DNA from: Acidobacteriota bacterium
GTDB lineage: Bacteria > Acidobacteriota > Blastocatellia > Pyrinomonadales > Pyrinomonadaceae
Direction: 5' to 3'
Length of the DNA: 64,000 nt
NCBI GenBank assembly: GCA_019242475.1
Contig: JAFAVK010000069.1
Coordinates: forward strand, 1-64,000
The position numbers and the translations under genes are program-made. Shown here piece after piece: positions 1-8,008 of this stretch (the stretch's first letter is position 1; every line of letters starts with the position of its first letter). The notes below the pieces were generated by a model. It was not told the origin of the DNA, did no database searches, and saw only the letters and a list, made by a program, of their open reading frames with translations.

Positions 1-237
1 GTGGTACCCCTCGATGTCTCTACGCTTGAGGTAGTCGAGCAGGCTCCTGCGCTGCGAGACCATCTTGAGCAGCCCCCGCCGCGAGTGGTTGTCCTTCTTG
101 TGAGTCTTGAAATGCTCGGTCAGCTCGTTGATGCGCTGAGTGAGCAGGGCGACCTGCACCTGCGGCGAGCCGGTGTCGCCCTCGTGCGTCCTGTACTGTC
201 CGATGATCGTTTCCTTGACCTCTGTTGCTAACGCCAT
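1..237 (-). CDS. rpsO: 30S ribosomal protein S15 (3' end cut by window edge)
   Basis: Reading the minus strand from an ATG at 237-235 gives an uninterrupted 79 codons running off the left edge. The protein begins [20 protein letters not shown] and has the S15 signatures [29 protein letters not shown] and [13 protein letters not shown]15 is usually 88-89 residues, so about ten C-terminal residues are missing. S15 binds 16S rRNA in the small-subunit platform and in several bacteria represses its own translation. A purine-rich GGAGGA lies about 15 bases before the ATG, rather far for a ribosome binding site. Identity is seen directly; any autoregulation is inferred from the family. Confidence 0.96.
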   Translation of the reverse strand, partial: MALATEVKETIIGQYRTHEGDTGSPQVQVALLTQRINELTEHFKTHKKDNHSRRGLLKMVSQRRSLLDYLKRRDIEGYH

Positions 238-322
238 GACTGTCCTAGATGATCCTCCCAGACCGCAGTAGACCTGACCCTATCCTCAGGCAACCGCTAG
301 AGTTAATTTACTTACCCCGGAG

Positions 323-352
323 AATCTAACACGCCCCCGCGCGGGGTGTCCA
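323..352 (-). promoter_or_regulatory. Putative sigma-70 promoter of rpsO with palindromic spacer
   Basis: On the minus strand TGGACA (352-347) is followed after 18 bases by TAGATT (328-323), preceded by TG as in an extended -10. The spacer contains the perfect palindrome CCCCGCGCGGGG. The predicted transcript would have a leader of roughly 75-80 bases before the rpsO ATG. Confidence 0.45.
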
Positions 353-442
353 GCCGAGCCGCCGCGCAGGCGTGTGTCGAAACGGACTTGTCTGTTACCA
401 TGCGGCACGAATTTTTATCTGCAACGGAACGGGGGAGATTTC

Positions 443-1711
443 ATGGACGCCAGCGAGGAGAAGGTCGAGGAGAGGGCGCGCATACTGGTCGTGGGCGGCG
501 GGTTCGGGGGACTGTTCACGGCGCTCGGCCTCGCCCGGGCGGGCGAGGTGACGCTCGTCGCCAGCGAGGATCACTTCCTGCACACGCCGCTCCTCTACGA
601 GTACCTGAGCGGCGAGGTCGAGGCGTGGCACATCGCGCCGCGCTACACGGAGTTGATCGGGAACGACAAGGTCAACTTCGTCCAAGGCGCCGTGACCGAC
701 ATCGACTTCGACCGCAAAGAGGTCTCGGTCGCCGGGCGCGTCCGCAGGCTCCCATACGACTATCTCGTGCTCGGGGTCGGCGGCGTCACGAACTTCTGGG
801 GCATCGAGGGGGCCGAACAACACGCGCTCCCCTTCCGCAAAATCCGCCACGCCGACGACCTGCGCGCGCGCATGATCGACGCGCTCGACCGCATTCCGCC
901 CGACGCCGCCCCGCAGGACGCGCGCCGCGCCGCCACCTTCGTCGTCGTGGGCGGCGGCGCCTCCGGCGTGGAACTCGCCACGAAGATGTCCGACCTCCTG
1001 CGCGACGCCTTCAAGCGGCGGGGCCTGCGCGGCGAGCCGCGCGTCGTCGTCGTCGAGATGGCCGACCACCTCATCCCCGGCATGGACGAGGGCATCCGCG
1101 AGGTCATCGAGGGCGTGCTCGAAGAGAAGCGCGTCGAGGTCTTCCTTGAGACGCGCGTCGTGCGCGTGCTCCGCGACGGCGTGGAGCTTGAGCACGCGGG
1201 CGAGCGCGAGACGATTCCGGCCGCGGGCGCCGTCTGGACGGCGGGCGTGCGCGTCAACCCTCTGGTCGAAAAGCTCGACGTGGAGAAGACGCAGAAGGGG
1301 CTCCTCGTCGTCGAGCGCACGCTCCAGTTGCGCGGCCGCCCGGAGGTCTTCGCGCTCGGCGACATCGCCTACTACCCGCACATCCCGCCGAGCCTCGCGG
1401 GCACCGCGCAGATCGCCTTCCAGCAGGCGAAGCTCGTCGCGCGCAACGTGCAGGAGTTGATTGACGGCGGCGCCCCCGCCGCCGGACACTTCGAAGAACT
1501 CGGCGAGGCCGTCAGCCTCGGCACGGACAACGCGGCGGTGCTCACGGCCGGCCACGTCGTCACCGGCGAGATCGCGCGCCAGGCGCGCTTCGCCCTCTAC
1601 ACGTCGCGCCTGCCGACCTGGCACCACCGCCTCCGCGTCGGCGCCGCCTGGTTCTTCGGCGGCAAATCTCCCCGCCCGCTCGGCCTCCGGGGGGACATCA
1701 TCAAGGGATGA
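443..1711 (+). CDS. NAD(P)/FAD-dependent oxidoreductase, NDH-2 type
   Basis: 422 residues, probably a type II NADH:quinone oxidoreductase or related flavoprotein that passes electrons from NAD(P)H to a quinone at the inner membrane face. An N-terminal FAD-binding Rossmann motif (ILVVGGGFGGLFTALGLA) starts near residue 13. A second Rossmann motif for NAD(P)H (FVVVGGGASGVELATKM) lies near 165, and the C-terminal FAD contact EVFALGDIAYY follows near 305. I chose the ATG at 443 because GGGGGAGA sits just upstream and the fold starts shortly after; an upstream ATG at 374 would add an unlikely tail. The stop overlaps the next start by 4 bp, so the two are probably co-transcribed. The exact electron acceptor cannot be read from sequence. 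Confidence 0.85.
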   Translation: MDASEEKVEERARILVVGGGFGGLFTALGLARAGEVTLVASEDHFLHTPLLYEYLSGEVEAWHIAPRYTELIGNDKVNFVQGAVTDIDFDRKEVSVAGRVRRLPYDYLVLGVGGVTNFWGIEGAEQHALPFRKIRHADDLRARMIDALDRIPPDAAPQDARRAATFVVVGGGASGVELATKMSDLLRDAFKRRGLRGEPRVVVVEMADHLIPGMDEGIREVIEGVLEEKRVEVFLETRVVRVLRDGVELEHAGERETIPAAGAVWTAGVRVNPLVEKLDVEKTQKGLLVVERTLQLRGRPEVFALGDIAYYPHIPPSLAGTAQIAFQQAKLVARNVQELIDGGAPAAGHFEELGEAVSLGTDNAAVLTAGHVVTGEIARQARFALYTSRLPTWHHRLRVGAAWFFGGKSPRPLGLRGDIIKG

Positions 1712-2190
1712 GCGGCTACGCGGTCAGGGCGGGAGGGTTCGTCGGGGTCATCTCGGACACGCACGGGCTGTTGCGACGGGAGGCTGTGGAGGCGCTGAAA
1801 GGCTCTGAGTTAATCATTCACGCGGGCGACGTGGGCGGGCCGGAGGTGCTGTTGGAGTTGGGGCGGGTCGCGCCGGTCGTGGCCGTGCGCGGGAACAACG
1901 ACCGCGGGGCGTGGGCCGAGGCTTTGGCCGAGTACGAGGCGGTCGAAATTGATAAGTCTTTCGTCTACGTCCTGCACGACCTCAAAGAACTCGACATCGC
2001 GCCCGCGGCGGCCGGCTTCCGCGTCGTCGTCAGCGGCCACTCGCACAAGCCGCTCGTCGAAGAGAGGCGCGGCGTCCTCTACCTCAACCCCGGCAGCGCC
2101 GGCCCGCGCCGCTTCAGGCTCCCCGTCACCGTAGCCCGCCTGAAATTTAACGGCGGCGACGCGAGCGCCGAGATAATCAACCTCTTGTGA
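1708..2190 (+). CDS. YfcE/MJ0936-type metallophosphoesterase
   Basis: 160 residues with the calcineurin-like metallophosphoesterase signature: SDTHG (16-20), HAGDVGG (38-44), GNND (62-65), a late SGHSHKP and the terminal NPGSAGPRR. These residues hold two divalent metals in small phosphodiesterases of the YfcE family. The length matches this family (about 155-185). It starts inside the stop of the flavoprotein gene (ATGA overlap) and converges on dusB 14 bp away. The physiological substrate is unknown; family members cleave phosphodiesters in vitro. Confidence 0.88.
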   Translation: MSGYAVRAGGFVGVISDTHGLLRREAVEALKGSELIIHAGDVGGPEVLLELGRVAPVVAVRGNNDRGAWAEALAEYEAVEIDKSFVYVLHDLKELDIAPAAAGFRVVVSGHSHKPLVEERRGVLYLNPGSAGPRRFRLPVTVARLKFNGGDASAEIINLL

Positions 2191-2204
2191 AGAGATGTCA
2201 GACG

Positions 2205-3263
2205 CTAGATTGCCGCGGCTTCGCAGGAGTCGAGGACGGGGGCTTCTTCTTCGGGGTCGGGGCCGCCTTCGCCGAGGTAGGGGCGGCCGGCGGCGACCGT
2301 CTCGAAGTATTCGCCGATGCGGTCGAGGACTTCCGTGACAGAGTGGGAGTGGTAGATGACCTGTCGGAAGCGCGCGCCGCCGTGGAGCCCCTTGGTGAAC
2401 TGGCCGGCGAGCTGCTTCATGCGGCCGATGGCGGCGAACTCGGGCATGTCGGCGCGCAGCAGGTCGAAGTATTCGACGAGCACCTCGCGCTTCTCTTCGA
2501 GCGTCGGCTGGAAGGGCTCGCGCCCTTCGAGCGTGTCTTCAATCTGGCGGAAGATCCAGGGGTTCGCCATCGCGCCGCGGCCGATGAGGATGCCGTCGCA
2601 GTTCGTCTCGCGCCAGCGCTTGAAGGCGCCCTCGATGTTGACCACGTCGCCGCTCCCCGAGACGGGGACACTCACGACCTCCTTCACCTGCCGCACCAAG
2701 TCCCAGTCGGCGAGACCCTTGTACGCCTGCTCCTTCGTCCGGCCGTGGAGCGCGATGTGCTCGGCGCCGCACGCCTCGGCGAGGCGCGCCACTTCGACCG
2801 CGTTGCGGTGGCTGTCGTAGAAGCCCGCGCGAATCTTGACGGTGAGCGGGATGCTGATGGCCTTCTTAATCTCTTTGAGAATGGTTTCGAGCCGCGGCAA
2901 ATCTCGGAGCAATCCCGACCCGCCGCCGTGCTTGACGACCTTCGGCGCGGGGCAGCCGCAGTTCACGTCGAGGATGTCCGCGCCGACATCCTCGGCCATC
3001 TCGGCGGCCATCGCCATGCGGCCGGGCTGCCCGCCGAAGATTTGCACGGCGAACGGCCGCTCGTACTCGTGGAAGCGCATCTGCCGTTTCGACTTCGGGT
3101 TGTTGCGCGTCAGCCCCTCGACCGAGATGAACTCCGACACCGTCAGCCCGATGCCGCCGCGCCGCTTCAGCAGCGCCCGGAACGGCACGTCCGTCACCCC
3201 CGCCATCGGCGACAGCACGAGCGGCGGAGAGATTTCTATGTCTCTAATCTTGAAAGGCTTCAT
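2205..3263 (-). CDS. dusB: tRNA-dihydrouridine synthase DusB
   Basis: 352 residues; an FMN- and NADPH-dependent enzyme that reduces uridines in the tRNA D-loop. The TIM-barrel start SPMAGVTDVPFR (18-29), the loop NCGCPAPKV with the expected catalytic Cys at 104, HGRTKEQ from 173 and the late GDVVN and GRGAMANPW phosphate-binding stretches are all present. Typical family length is 320-350. The ATG at 3263 is preceded not by a Shine-Dalgarno sequence but by one arm of the inverted word array at 3268-3350, so the 5' leader consists of the repeat. It is transcribed divergently from the gene at 3471. Confidence 0.95.
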   Translation of the reverse strand: MKPFKIRDIEISPPLVLSPMAGVTDVPFRALLKRRGGIGLTVSEFISVEGLTRNNPKSKRQMRFHEYERPFAVQIFGGQPGRMAMAAEMAEDVGADILDVNCGCPAPKVVKHGGGSGLLRDLPRLETILKEIKKAISIPLTVKIRAGFYDSHRNAVEVARLAEACGAEHIALHGRTKEQAYKGLADWDLVRQVKEVVSVPVSGSGDVVNIEGAFKRWRETNCDGILIGRGAMANPWIFRQIEDTLEGREPFQPTLEEKREVLVEYFDLLRADMPEFAAIGRMKQLAGQFTKGLHGGARFRQVIYHSHSVTEVLDRIGEYFETVAAGRPYLGEGGPDPEEEAPVLDSCEAAAI

Positions 3264-3267
3264 AACT

Positions 3268-3350
3268 AAGTGATGAATGATGAGTGATGAATGATGAATA
3301 AGAAGCGGCGTGCTCTTTATTCATCACTCATCACTCATCATTCATCATTT
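3268..3350. repeat. Inverted array of TGATGAA-type words
   Basis: Two 33-base arms (3268-3300 and 3318-3350) are reverse complements with two mismatches, each built of tandem 7-10 base words TGATGAA/TGATGAG. The loop is 17 bases. The left arm ends five bases before the dusB start codon. The same word family recurs at 23678-23753. Confidence 0.9.
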
Positions 3351-3470
3351 CTTTCCAAGGCTCGACGCCCGCGGCGAAGAATGTTTTCATGACGGAAATG
3401 CGCTATCCTTTCGCGGCAAAGCTTGCCGTCACATTCAGCCGGGGTTTTCCGAACGCGGAAGATTATAGCA

Positions 3471-3971
3471 ATGCGGCAGAGGCTCATCCAGTGGGTCGGC
3501 ATCGCGTGGACGCTCGCGTACGCGGCGCTCGTCGTGTGGCTCTACGCGGCCGCGCCGCAGTCCATCGCGGAGGTGAAGACGCAGGCCAGCGTCGCCGCCG
3601 GCACCTACGAGGTTGACCGCGCGCGCTTCGACGCCGGGCGCGACCTCTTCCTGCGCGAGCAGTACGCGGCGGCGCGCGGCGAGTGGGGGCGGGCCGACCC
3701 CGCGCGCCGCGACGCGCGCACGCAGTTCTACGTCGCCTACGCCTTCTACCGGGAGGGCTGGGGGCGCGTCTACAACGACGACGCCCTCTTCCGCCAGGGG
3801 CTCGAAGCAGTCAACCTCGCCCTCAACCTTTCCAGCGACGCGCCGCTCACGGTCGAAGACCCGGAGCTGAAGATGCACACCGCCGCCGAGCTGAAGGCGG
3901 AGCTTGAGCAAGGGCTCGAACACACGGCCGGCGACCTCAACCCTTTGAAAGTCTTCCGCGAGCGCAAATGA
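3471..3971 (+). CDS. Unknown membrane-anchored protein, TPR-like
   Basis: 166 residues. One N-terminal membrane segment (about residues 6-26, WVGIAWTLAYAALVVWLYAA) is followed by a soluble region with an alternating helical pattern around FDAGRDLFLREQYAAARGEW, resembling one or two degenerate TPR units. I placed the start at 3471 because the membrane segment begins right there; an in-frame ATG at 3423 would add an uncharged prefix. It overlaps the next membrane protein by 4 bp (ATGA), so the pair is an operon and perhaps a complex. I do not recognise a named family. Confidence 0.7.
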   Translation: MRQRLIQWVGIAWTLAYAALVVWLYAAAPQSIAEVKTQASVAAGTYEVDRARFDAGRDLFLREQYAAARGEWGRADPARRDARTQFYVAYAFYREGWGRVYNDDALFRQGLEAVNLALNLSSDAPLTVEDPELKMHTAAELKAELEQGLEHTAGDLNPLKVFRERK

Positions 3972-4726
3972 GCCGTCAGACGAACCGCGCGCTGCTGCGA
4001 CACGTGCTGCTGCCGACCGTCTTCTTGACGGTGGCGCTGCTCGGGGGCGTGCGCGTCGCGGCCGACACGCGTGCGCTGCTCTTCGTGCCGCCGCCTTTGG
4101 TGACCTTGATTCTGGCGGCGATGCTGCTGGTTCTCTTCGCGCGGGGCGGCGCGTTGCGGGTCGGGAGTTGGCTCTCGGCCGACAACGGGACGGCGGAGAA
4201 CGTGTCGCACGCGCTCACGCTCGGCGCGCTCTTCTTCGCGTCGGCGCAGGCGTTCAACTCGGTGCTGCCGGACGCGGGGCTGCCGCGGCTCGTGCTCGCC
4301 TCCTTCTTCCTCTGGACGCTCTGGCAGAACCAGTTCTCCGCCTTCGACGCGCGGCGTCTGTTACGAAGTTTGGCCGCGCTCTTCGGCACGGCGTTCGTCG
4401 TCAAGCACCTCCTGCTCGCCTCGCTCACAGACCCGGCGGGCGGCTGGCTCCGCCGACTGACCGCCGCCGCGCTCGAAGGCGTCGCACTCACCGGCCCCGC
4501 CTACGCCGCCTCGACCGGCTACGTCTCCTTCTTCGCGCTCGCGCTCTACGTCTCGGGGCTCGCGCTCACGCCCGCCGCGCCGCCCGCGCCCGCCGCCGAC
4601 GGCTCCGTCAGTCCCGGACAACTCGCGCCCGCGCCCGCGGCGCCCCAAGAGTTGGCGGAGCCGTCCGAAGTAGAGACGCGCGCGCGCCTGGATGACGGGG
4701 CGCGTAAAAAAACTTTCCGGGAATGA
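3968..4726 (+). CDS. Unknown polytopic membrane protein
   Basis: 252 residues with about five or six predicted membrane segments: around 12-30, 40-58, 85-100, 108-122, 135-152 and 185-202. A proline/alanine-rich cytoplasmic or periplasmic tail follows. It begins within the stop of the TPR-like gene and is probably translationally coupled to it. No catalytic motif is visible. The tail (about 205-252) looks disordered. Function unknown; the coupling suggests it is the membrane partner of the upstream protein. Confidence 0.7.
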   Translation: MSRQTNRALLRHVLLPTVFLTVALLGGVRVAADTRALLFVPPPLVTLILAAMLLVLFARGGALRVGSWLSADNGTAENVSHALTLGALFFASAQAFNSVLPDAGLPRLVLASFFLWTLWQNQFSAFDARRLLRSLAALFGTAFVVKHLLLASLTDPAGGWLRRLTAAALEGVALTGPAYAASTGYVSFFALALYVSGLALTPAAPPAPAADGSVSPGQLAPAPAAPQELAEPSEVETRARLDDGARKKTFRE

Positions 4727-4817
4727 TAGTGCTCGCGGGACGTTGGTGCGTTAAGCTGTAGGAAGCACGTCACCTCGCCAGTCCCCTTCGGCCTCCGCGC
4801 CCCAAAAGGAGTCTCGC

Positions 4818-5936
4818 ATGGCAACCCGAAAATCCGGCAAGTCGAGTAAGAAGGACAGCAAAAAAGCGCGGTCGGCCCGGGCCGCGGGCGCCGCCGCCCC
4901 CATCGTCTTCGCGGGCTTCTCGGCCACGCAGATAGATTCGCTGCGCTCGGCCAAGCAGTCCGCCGCCCAGCGGCTCCTCCAGCCCTTGCAGTCCGCCGCC
5001 GCGTTCAGCGCCCTCGCCGCCACGACCAGCCCGCAGCCGAGCCACAATCTCGTCGGCGTCGGCATCGGCGAGAAGATTTCCGGCGGCAAGCACACGGGCG
5101 TCCTGGCCGTCAAATTCCTCGTCCGCATCAAGTACCCCGACAATCAGGTGCCCGAGCAGGATCGGCTGCCGACCGAGGTCAACGGCCACCCCGTCGATGT
5201 CGAGCAGGTCGGCACGTTCCGCCGCTTCATGCCGCCCGCCGCGGCCGCGACGCAGATGCCGAACCCGCGCACCAAAATGCGCCCGGCGCGGCCCGGCTGC
5301 TCCATCGGCTTCAAAGACCCCGGCAACCAGTTCATCATGGCCGGCACGTTCGGCGCGCTCGTCAGCAAGGGGCAGACCCGCCTCATCCTGAGCAACAACC
5401 ACGTGCTCGCCGACGAGAACAAGCTGCCGCTCGGCGCGCCCATCTTCCAGCCGGGCTTCCTCGACGCCGGCAACCCGCCCAACAACGGCCCCATCGCCAA
5501 GCTGACGAAGTTCGTCCCGCTCGTGGTCGGCGTCATGAACAAGGTGGACTGCGCCATCGCCGCGCTCGACTCCAACAACCTGGCGACCAACTCGGTGCTC
5601 TTCATCGGCCCGCCGAAGGGCAAGGCCCGCGCGCAGATCGACATGGTCGTCCACAAGTTCGGCCGCACGACCGGCTTCACCGTCGGCCGCGTGACCAGCG
5701 TCGAGACCGACGTCAGCGTCCAGTACGAGGCCGGCGTCGTTTCGTTCGAGAACCAGATCATCATCGAGGGGCTGAACTCGAACCCGTTCAGCGCGGCGGG
5801 CGACTCCGGCTCGCTCATCCTCGAACGCGCGACGAACAAGGCGGTCGGCTTGCTTTTCGCCGGGTCGTCGTCCCATACTATCGCCAACCACATCGACGAC
5901 GTGCTGAAGGCGCTCAACGTGAAGCTCGTCGTCTGA
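4818..5936 (+). CDS. NAL1-like trypsin-fold serine peptidase
   Basis: 372 residues. The C-terminal two-thirds has a chymotrypsin-type triad in order: His195 in LSNNHVLAD, Asp244 in VDCAIAAL and Ser330 in AAGDSGSL. A further glycine-rich stretch FGRTTGFTVG lies before the serine. The N-terminus is a Lys/Ala-rich tail without a clear signal peptide. A separate domain (about 77-137) follows, beginning LVGVGIGEK and ending VGTFRRF. This arrangement resembles the plant NAL1-type and related bacterial S1-like peptidases rather than classical secreted trypsins. The small gene just downstream repeats the N-terminal domain. An AAAAGGAG ribosome site precedes the ATG. Substrate unknown; export is uncertain because the N-terminus lacks a hydrophobic core. 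Confidence 0.82.
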   Translation: MATRKSGKSSKKDSKKARSARAAGAAAPIVFAGFSATQIDSLRSAKQSAAQRLLQPLQSAAAFSALAATTSPQPSHNLVGVGIGEKISGGKHTGVLAVKFLVRIKYPDNQVPEQDRLPTEVNGHPVDVEQVGTFRRFMPPAAAATQMPNPRTKMRPARPGCSIGFKDPGNQFIMAGTFGALVSKGQTRLILSNNHVLADENKLPLGAPIFQPGFLDAGNPPNNGPIAKLTKFVPLVVGVMNKVDCAIAALDSNNLATNSVLFIGPPKGKARAQIDMVVHKFGRTTGFTVGRVTSVETDVSVQYEAGVVSFENQIIIEGLNSNPFSAAGDSGSLILERATNKAVGLLFAGSSSHTIANHIDDVLKALNVKLVV

Positions 5937-5961
5937 CCCGCGGGCCGTTGAGGAGGCGACA

Positions 5962-6195
5962 GTGGCGACTGAACAGGAGATACGCGACTTGAAGCACAGG
6001 CACGCGCCCGACCTGCTCGCGCGGCCCGGCGTCAACGGGGTCGGCGTGGAGCGGGACGACGCGGGCGAATACGTCCTCGCCGTGCACCTCGACACGGACG
6101 ACCCCGAGACGCTCAAACAACTCCCCGAAGAGATCGAAGGCCACGCCGTCAAGTACATCGGCGGCGGCCCGTTCCGCAAACTCCCGGCGCAGTGA
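5962..6195 (+). CDS. Small stand-alone copy of the peptidase N-terminal domain
   Basis: 77 residues from a GTG with a strong GAGGAGG site 6-12 bases upstream. From residue 24 it lines up by eye with residues 79-137 of the preceding peptidase: NGVGVE/VGVGIGE, then VLAVHL/VLAVKF, LPEEIEGHAVKYI/LPTEVNGHPVDVE and GPFRKL/GTFRRF. It has no catalytic domain. The 25-base gap and same strand imply co-transcription. It may be a detached pro-domain, an inhibitor, a folding helper or a simple domain duplicate; the sequence does not decide between these. Confidence 0.75.
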   Translation: MATEQEIRDLKHRHAPDLLARPGVNGVGVERDDAGEYVLAVHLDTDDPETLKQLPEEIEGHAVKYIGGGPFRKLPAQ

Positions 6196-6217
6196 AGCGC
6201 CGCCCGAGATGAAAAGA

Positions 6218-6255
6218 GAGAGGGCGCCCGGACTCTTCAGTCCCGGCGCCCTCTT
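6218..6255. terminator. Bidirectional hairpin terminator between convergent genes
   Basis: GAGAGGGCGCC (6218-6228) pairs with GGCGCCCTCTT (6245-6255) around a 16-base loop. It lies between the stop of the small + strand gene and the end of mreB on the minus strand, where a shared terminator is expected. Confidence 0.6.
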
Positions 6256-6282
6256 CCCTTCCTCCCCTTCGCAAAGAAAAAC

Positions 6283-7344
6283 TTACCAGTTGACGACGAG
6301 CGCCTGCTCGGCCTCCCAGACGGGCACGTCCTCGCGGATGGCGACGCGGTGGAGCCGCGCCTTGTCCGTGAGCAGGCGCCCCGCGCCCTGCGCGACCGCC
6401 GCGAGCGGGTCGTCGGCCACGGCGACGTGGAGGCGCAAGTCCTTTTGCAAACGCTCGGCCATCCCGCCGAGGAGCGCCCCGCCGCCCGTCAGGATGAGGC
6501 CGGTCTGGTAGATGTCGGCCGTCACCTCCGGCTTCGACTCTTCAATCGCGCGGCGCGCGCCCGTGATGATATCGGCGACCACCGGCTCCAAAGCCTCGCG
6601 CACTTCCGACGCTTCGATCTCGACGACCTTCGCCAGCCCGTCGGTCACCTGCTTGCCGACGATCTCCAGCCGGCCCTCGCAGTTATCGCCGACGTTGCCC
6701 AGCTGCTTCTTGACGTTCTCGGCCGTGCGCTCGCCGATCTGCATCTCGTACTTCGAGCGGACGTAGTCGATGATCGCCTGATCCATCGCGTTGCCCGCGG
6801 CGGGCAGCGAGTGCGAGGAGACGACCGCGCCCGAGGCGATGATGGCGACGTTGGTCGTCCCGCCGCCGACATCGACGACGAGGTGCGCGCGCTCGTCGTC
6901 CTGGCGGAGCCCCGCGCCGAAGGCGGCGCACAAGCCCTCGTCAACCAAATCAACCCTCGTGGCCTTGGCGTCGCGCGCGGCGTCGCGCACCGAGCGCTGT
7001 TCGAGCGTCGTCGAGGAGCCGGGGACGCCGATGATGACGTGGCTGCGGCGGTGGCCGCCGCCGAGCGCGCGGCCGATGAATGCCTTGAGCATCTTCTCGA
7101 CCGCTTCGAAGTTCTCGATGGTGCCGCCGCGGACGGGGCGGAAAACCTCGACGTCCTTCGGCTCGCGGCCGAGCATCTTGTAGGCTTCCGCGCCGACTTC
7201 CAAGACCTCGCCCGTGTACCGGTGGATGGCGACGGCCGACGGCTCGTTGAGGACGACGCCGCGGTCGGGCGCGAAGATGAGCGTGTTCACCGTGCCCAGG
7301 TCAATCGCCAGATCGTCTGTAAAGATACTGCTCAGGATATTCAT
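6283..7344 (-). CDS. mreB: MreB-family actin-like protein
   Basis: 353 residues; bacterial actin that guides lateral wall synthesis. Phosphate 1 motif AIDLGTVNT (13-21), phosphate 2 motif VVDVGGGTTN (156-165), connect motif VGEVGAEA-like stretch near 47-54 and the adenosine motif LTGGGALLGGM near 290 are all present. At 133-145 it reads LVDEGLCAAFGAG where canonical MreB has an EEP-AAA motif; the glutamate is kept but the proline is glycine. The C-terminus is slightly longer than usual. No mreC/mreD lies next to it, so it may be a divergent paralogue rather than the main copy. Confidence 0.88.
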   Translation of the reverse strand: MNILSSIFTDDLAIDLGTVNTLIFAPDRGVVLNEPSAVAIHRYTGEVLEVGAEAYKMLGREPKDVEVFRPVRGGTIENFEAVEKMLKAFIGRALGGGHRRSHVIIGVPGSSTTLEQRSVRDAARDAKATRVDLVDEGLCAAFGAGLRQDDERAHLVVDVGGGTTNVAIIASGAVVSSHSLPAAGNAMDQAIIDYVRSKYEMQIGERTAENVKKQLGNVGDNCEGRLEIVGKQVTDGLAKVVEIEASEVREALEPVVADIITGARRAIEESKPEVTADIYQTGLILTGGGALLGGMAERLQKDLRLHVAVADDPLAAVAQGAGRLLTDKARLHRVAIREDVPVWEAEQALVVNW

Positions 7345-7553
7345 AGCTCCCCCACTTGTCCTTCACTGCTTCGCTTGTGGACGTTAGACGCCGAGGTCAA
7401 CTGAGGCTGGGCAAGTGGCGTTCCACTTGAACAGAGACGCATATCCGCCGCTTTTCCAAAAACGGCCCGCCGCGCCGCGTTTTGTTTTCAGACGAACGCC
7501 TGTGGAAAACTTCAACACGGCGCGCGGAAGGCGAACGGTAATGGAACGAGGGG

Positions 7554-7632
7554 CGATGAACGCCGAACGCTGAGCTGTAAGAACCGTCCGTCAGGTGTCG
7601 GACAGTCCACCGTTCAGCGTTCAGACTTCATC
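7554..7632. repeat. Inverted array with GTTCAGC words
   Basis: A 20-base arm at 7554-7573 pairs with 7613-7632 with an internal mismatch block of four. The paired word is GAACGCTGA/TCAGCGTTC. A second small hairpin (GTCCG/CGGAC) sits in the loop. The right arm contains the stop codon of the S4-domain gene at 7621. Confidence 0.65.
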
Positions 7633-7893
7633 GTTCACATTGATGTCGCCGACGACTTCGTAGAGGGAGGGGGCGTCGCCGCGGGAGACCTGCTTGGCCT
7701 GCGGGAGCGTGAGGACGCGCACGGTGAGAAGGCGTCCGCGGCGCTTGATTGCTATCTCGTCGCCCTCGCGCACCGCGCGCGAGGCGCGCGCCGCCGCGCC
7801 GTTGACGGAGACCGCGCCCGCCTCGCACAACTCCTGCGCGACCGTGCGTCGCAGGACGAGGCGGCTCGCGCGCAGGAAGAGGTCGAGACGCAT
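7621..7893 (-). CDS. S4-domain RNA-binding protein (Hsp15/RqcP-like)
   Basis: 90 residues consisting almost wholly of an S4 RNA-binding fold: MRLDLFLRASRLVLRRTVAQ, then GAVSVNGAAARASRAVREGDEI. Proteins of this size and type (Hsp15, RqcP) bind large-subunit rRNA or the obstructed 50S and help rescue stalled nascent chains. The stop lies inside a repeat arm and the region upstream is the array at 7931-8000, so it looks like an isolated gene. Which of the two roles applies cannot be told from sequence. Confidence 0.85.
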   Translation of the reverse strand: MRLDLFLRASRLVLRRTVAQELCEAGAVSVNGAAARASRAVREGDEIAIKRRGRLLTVRVLTLPQAKQVSRGDAPSLYEVVGDINVNDEV

Positions 7894-7930
7894 GGCGTGA
7901 ATGGTGAAAGGTGAACCGTAAACAGAACGC

Positions 7931-8000
7931 GAACCGTAAACCGTGAACCGTGACGAGAAGGAATTAACTTCCTCTCGTCACGGTTCACGGTTTACGGTTC
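7931..8000. repeat. Inverted array of CCGTGAA/CCGTAAA words, perfect 27-bp stem
   Basis: Arm 7931-7957 is an exact reverse complement of 7974-8000, separated by 16 bases. Each arm is a tandem of GAACCGT(A/G)AA words. It fills the gap between the S4-domain gene and the SurA-like gene. The same word builds the array at 25398-25477. Confidence 0.93.
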
Positions 8001-8008
8001 ACGCGTCC

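Noticed and set aside
1-231. Open frame on the plus strand at the left edge
   Set aside because: It is the antisense of rpsO; the minus-strand translation is an unmistakable S15.
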